From: Amycolatopsis nalaikhensis
GTDB taxonomy: Bacteria > Actinomycetota > Actinomycetes > Mycobacteriales > Pseudonocardiaceae
NCBI RefSeq assembly: GCF_030264295.1
Contig: NZ_CP127173.1
Coordinates: 8,811,501-8,875,500 of the forward strand
Direction: 5' to 3'
Length of the DNA stretch: 64,000 nt
Position 1 is the stretch's first letter; each line of letters begins with the position of its first letter. Below are positions 61,901-64,000 of this stretch, piece by piece. Under the pieces are notes generated by a model that saw nothing but the letters and a program-made list of their open reading frames with translations, was not told where the DNA came from and made no database searches. Position numbers and translations under genes: made by a program.

Positions 61901-62674
61901 ATGGCGCGCCGCACCGCGACGACGGCGGGGGTGATCCTGTCGCATCTCGAATTCGATCTCCTCTGGGAGGACCTGGGACCGGGCGGGCCGCCGCCGTACC
62001 CGCTGGACGTGCCCGCCCACGGCGCGACCCACGGCGAGCGCGACGACCTGGGCGTCCGCGTGTTCGCCGGGCTGGCCGAGGCGGGCCTGACCGACGGCGA
62101 CGACGTCGACGCCGACCTCGCGGACCTGGTCGCTCTGCTGGCTTCGCCGACGCTGAGCATCGACGCGCTCGTGCTGGGCGAAGCACCGTGGCGGCTCCTC
62201 GCGGCGGCACGGAAGACGGCGGGGGTACTCGCCGTGCAGGACGACCGGGAGCTGGTGCTGGAGCCGTCGCGCCCGGACAACCTCGTGGCGGCGGTCGTCC
62301 GCATGCTCGGCGACCAGCCCGCGGGCCCGGGCGACCAGCTGCGCCTCCCCCGCGCGACATACGCGGCGGCGATGGACGCGTACGCGCGCAACGGCTACGA
62401 CGCCTTCGAGCGGGCCCTCGGCGCGGCCGGGATCACCGGCCGGGCGGTGCGAGCGCTCGCCACCCTCGTGACCGCCGAGCGGTACGCCGCGGGCCAGCTG
62501 GCCGCGACCGGACCGGCGGGCCGCACCCCGGTGCTGGCCTGGTTCGACACGGCGGCCGGACGGTACGCCGTGACTCCGGAGGACTCCGGTGGCGAGCCCT
62601 GGGTGGTGGTCACGCCCGCGGACGGCGTCCGGCTGGCCGACCGGGTGGCGCGGCTGGTCGACGCCGCCCGCTGA
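61901..62674 (+). CDS. EspG-like type VII secretion chaperone
   Basis: 257 residues, AAGGGGG site. The start VILSHLEFDLLWEDLGPGGPPPYPLDVPAHGATHGER is typical of EspG-family proteins, which bind PE/PPE-type substrates and hold them soluble for export. The middle ALLASPTLSIDALVLGEAPWRLLAAAR and the late RGTPVLAWFDTAAGRYAV-like strand fit the fold. Its presence identifies the cluster as ESX-related. Confidence 0.85.
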   Translation: MARRTATTAGVILSHLEFDLLWEDLGPGGPPPYPLDVPAHGATHGERDDLGVRVFAGLAEAGLTDGDDVDADLADLVALLASPTLSIDALVLGEAPWRLLAAARKTAGVLAVQDDRELVLEPSRPDNLVAAVVRMLGDQPAGPGDQLRLPRATYAAAMDAYARNGYDAFERALGAAGITGRAVRALATLVTAERYAAGQLAATGPAGRTPVLAWFDTAAGRYAVTPEDSGGEPWVVVTPADGVRLADRVARLVDAAR

Positions 62675-62680
62675 CGGCGG

Positions 62681-63028
62681 TCAGGTCGCCCAGGTAGCCG
62701 GGGTGAAAGAGGCCTGCGGCGACCCACCCTCTCGGCCGGCCCCGTATTCCGGCAGCAGGTCGCCCAAGACCTCACGCCCTTGCCGCAGGGCGTCGGCCCC
62801 GGCTTCTTCCGCCAGGCGGCACACCACCCCGGCCAGCTCCCCGGGCGACCGGCGCAACGCCCACGGGTCGAACCGCAGGTCCACCAGCCCGCCGTGCAGG
62901 TCCACGACAACCGAGACCCCGTCCCCCGCCGCGGCGGCCCGGATCGCCGCCAGCCGGGCGCCGTACCCCGGATCCGGCGCCGCCCAAGCATCCTCGGCCA
63001 GCTCGAGCGCCGTCTTCTCGTCATTCAT
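62681..63028 (-). CDS. YbaB/EbfC-like protein, copy 1
   Basis: 115 residues from the ATG at 63028. After a helix come two strands GVSVVVDLHGGLVDLRFDPWALRR and a second helix GELAGVVCRLAEEAGADAL, the arrangement of YbaB/EbfC nucleoid-associated proteins and of their ESX-cluster relatives. It overlaps the next gene (63025) by ATGA. A role in the secretion locus, not in nucleoid structure, is likely. Confidence 0.6.
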   Translation of the reverse strand: MNDEKTALELAEDAWAAPDPGYGARLAAIRAAAAGDGVSVVVDLHGGLVDLRFDPWALRRSPGELAGVVCRLAEEAGADALRQGREVLGDLLPEYGAGREGGSPQASFTPATWAT

Positions 63029-63276
63029 TGGGCCCGCCAGCTCTCCGGCGTGGTCTCCTCGGCGGCCTCGTCCGCCGACGGCAGTCCCAAGCCCTCCACG
63101 TGCCACAACGAAGCCGTGGCACGAGCGGAAGCGGCCGCGCTCAACAGCAAGATCCGGCGAGCCAGCTCCGACGGCGCCAACCGCAACGCCGACGGCTCCA
63201 GCGTCAGCTCCTGCAGCGCCCCACCGGGCGCGACTTCCACGGCGACCACCCGGTCGGCGGCTTTCCCGGTGATCAC
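63025..63276 (-). CDS. YbaB-like protein, copy 2
   Basis: 83 residues from a GTG at 63276 that overlaps the CHAP stop (GTGA). Strands RVVAVEVAPGGALQELTLEPSALRL and a helix PSELARRILLLSAAASARATASLW give the same two-strand-plus-helix plan as its neighbour. The end ESWRAQ is short. Both YbaB-like genes are coupled behind the CHAP gene. Confidence 0.55.
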   Translation of the reverse strand: MITGKAADRVVAVEVAPGGALQELTLEPSALRLAPSELARRILLLSAAASARATASLWHVEGLGLPSADEAAEETTPESWRAQ

Positions 63277-64000
63277 GGGTGCACCCCGCCGTAGAACGTC
63301 GACGCCGAAAGCGTGTGCGTGTTCCGGCGGACGGCGTCCCCGGAGTTCCCCTCGATCATCGTGACCTGGTTCCCTTCGACCTTCTCGACGATGCCGATGT
63401 GCGTGCTCGTCGAGGTGTTCTGCGGCCCGGTCCCGAAGATCAGCACGTCCCCCGGCCTGGCCTGGTGCAGCGAATGCTTGCCGTACGCGTGGCCGTTGCG
63501 TTCGCCCCAGTGGTAGACGTCGCCGCTGAACGGCAGGATCGGGATCTTCACCCCGGCCTTGCGCCACATCGCCGTCGCGAAGGACGAACACCACGCCGCC
63601 GTCGGGCCGTACGGGTTCCGGTTGCTGCCCGGCGGGTTCTCGCGGGTGCCGAGTCTTTGCGCGCCGCGGCCACGACCCGGCTCCGGACCGGGTGGGTCGG
63701 GTGCGCCTCCCCCGAAGCGACGTCGTCGTGGGTCAGGTCCTTGCGCAGCTCCTGCAGCTTCTTCGCCGCCGCCTTGAGTTCGGCGTCGACGTGCCGCAGG
63801 GTCGACGCGGACTGCCGCGTGTAGTGCGGGGCCAGATCCGCCGCGTGGCCGACCGCCCGCATGAGCGCCGCCTGCGTCCCGGCCGCGACGCCCGCGTCGA
63901 GGACTTGCTTCGCCTTGGCGGTGTACTCGTCGACCAGCCGCTGCACGGCCGTGTGTCCGCTGTCCACAGTGGACGCCACGTGGGCGACGACCTTCTCCGC
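63273..64000 (-). pseudogene. CHAP-domain peptidoglycan hydrolase with frame break (5' end beyond window)
   Basis: The gene enters from the right edge in one frame with a helical N-terminal region (TAVQRLVDEYTAKAKQVLDAG and LRHVDAELKAAAKKLQELRKDL). The CHAP domain is in another frame: NPYGPTAAWCSSFATAMWRKAG has the nucleophile Cys, and THIGIVEKVEGNQVTMIEGNSG the His. Removing two bases from the GC repeat near 63659-63666 joins VVAAA to QRLGTRENPPGSN, giving one protein. The domain cleaves peptidoglycan cross-links. It may clear the wall for ESX export. Confidence 0.75.

Overview
This window comes from a high-GC actinobacterium, most likely a Pseudonocardiaceae member such as Amycolatopsis. 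The evidence is strong G/C third-position bias, many GTG starts, long ATGA/GTGA-coupled operons, a type VII secretion (ESX) accessory cluster, many secreted glycosidases, and intergenic hairpins of the kind common in that group (from memory). I see no rRNA, tRNA, CRISPR array, transposase or phage structural gene. The window reads as an accessory-rich chromosomal segment.

Layout. 1-2.4 kb: a cut-off LysR regulator divergent from a coupled JAMM/SnoaL-like/VOC operon, then a small membrane protein. 2.5-7 kb: a K+ channel with a TrkA-type domain, a secreted six-hairpin glycosidase, an FkbM methyltransferase and a small unknown. 7-9.4 kb: a minus-strand operon of an unannotated 43-residue peptide, a JmjC-type oxygenase and a sucrase/ferredoxin-like protein, with a DtxR-like palindrome. 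This is the best candidate here for an undescribed system. 9.4-13.1 kb: a giant secreted multi-domain beta-helix glucanase. 13-22.3 kb: two TetR regulators, a penicillin acylase-type Ntn hydrolase, a receptor Ser/Thr kinase and several small unknowns. 22.3-28.5 kb: a broken erythromycin esterase, DUF6221, and a copper-type cluster (CopC and CopD both broken, two cupredoxins intact). 28.5-33.7 kb: GH76 glycosidase, HtpG, a secreted CE1-type esterase and an HNH endonuclease. 33.8-36.6 kb: a kinase fused to a cellulose-binding domain, then a decayed LysR/EamA pair.

36.6-47.6 kb is one coherent catabolic locus. A divergent FCD-GntR regulator faces an eight-function chain of substrate-binding protein, permease, fused permease-ATPase, ATPase, DapA/NanA-family aldolase, GH42 beta-galactosidase and exo-sialidase. 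Every junction except the first is an ATGA/GTGA overlap. Together the genes look built to trim, import and split a sialylated galactoside. 47.7-51 kb: a large secreted protein of unknown function coupled to an S53 (sedolisin) peptidase. 51-57.1 kb: P450/unknown/response regulator operon, then a class III aminotransferase, an Lrp/AsnC regulator and an APC permease sharing an inverted candidate operator. 57.1 kb to the end: an intact CopC, then an ESX accessory cluster (WXG-type proteins, an EspG-like chaperone, YbaB-like proteins and a CHAP hydrolase that runs off the window).

At least six genes carry reading-frame lesions. Several are single extra bases in C/G runs, which could be sequencing error. 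The EamA transporter and CopD carry damage that a homopolymer error alone does not explain.
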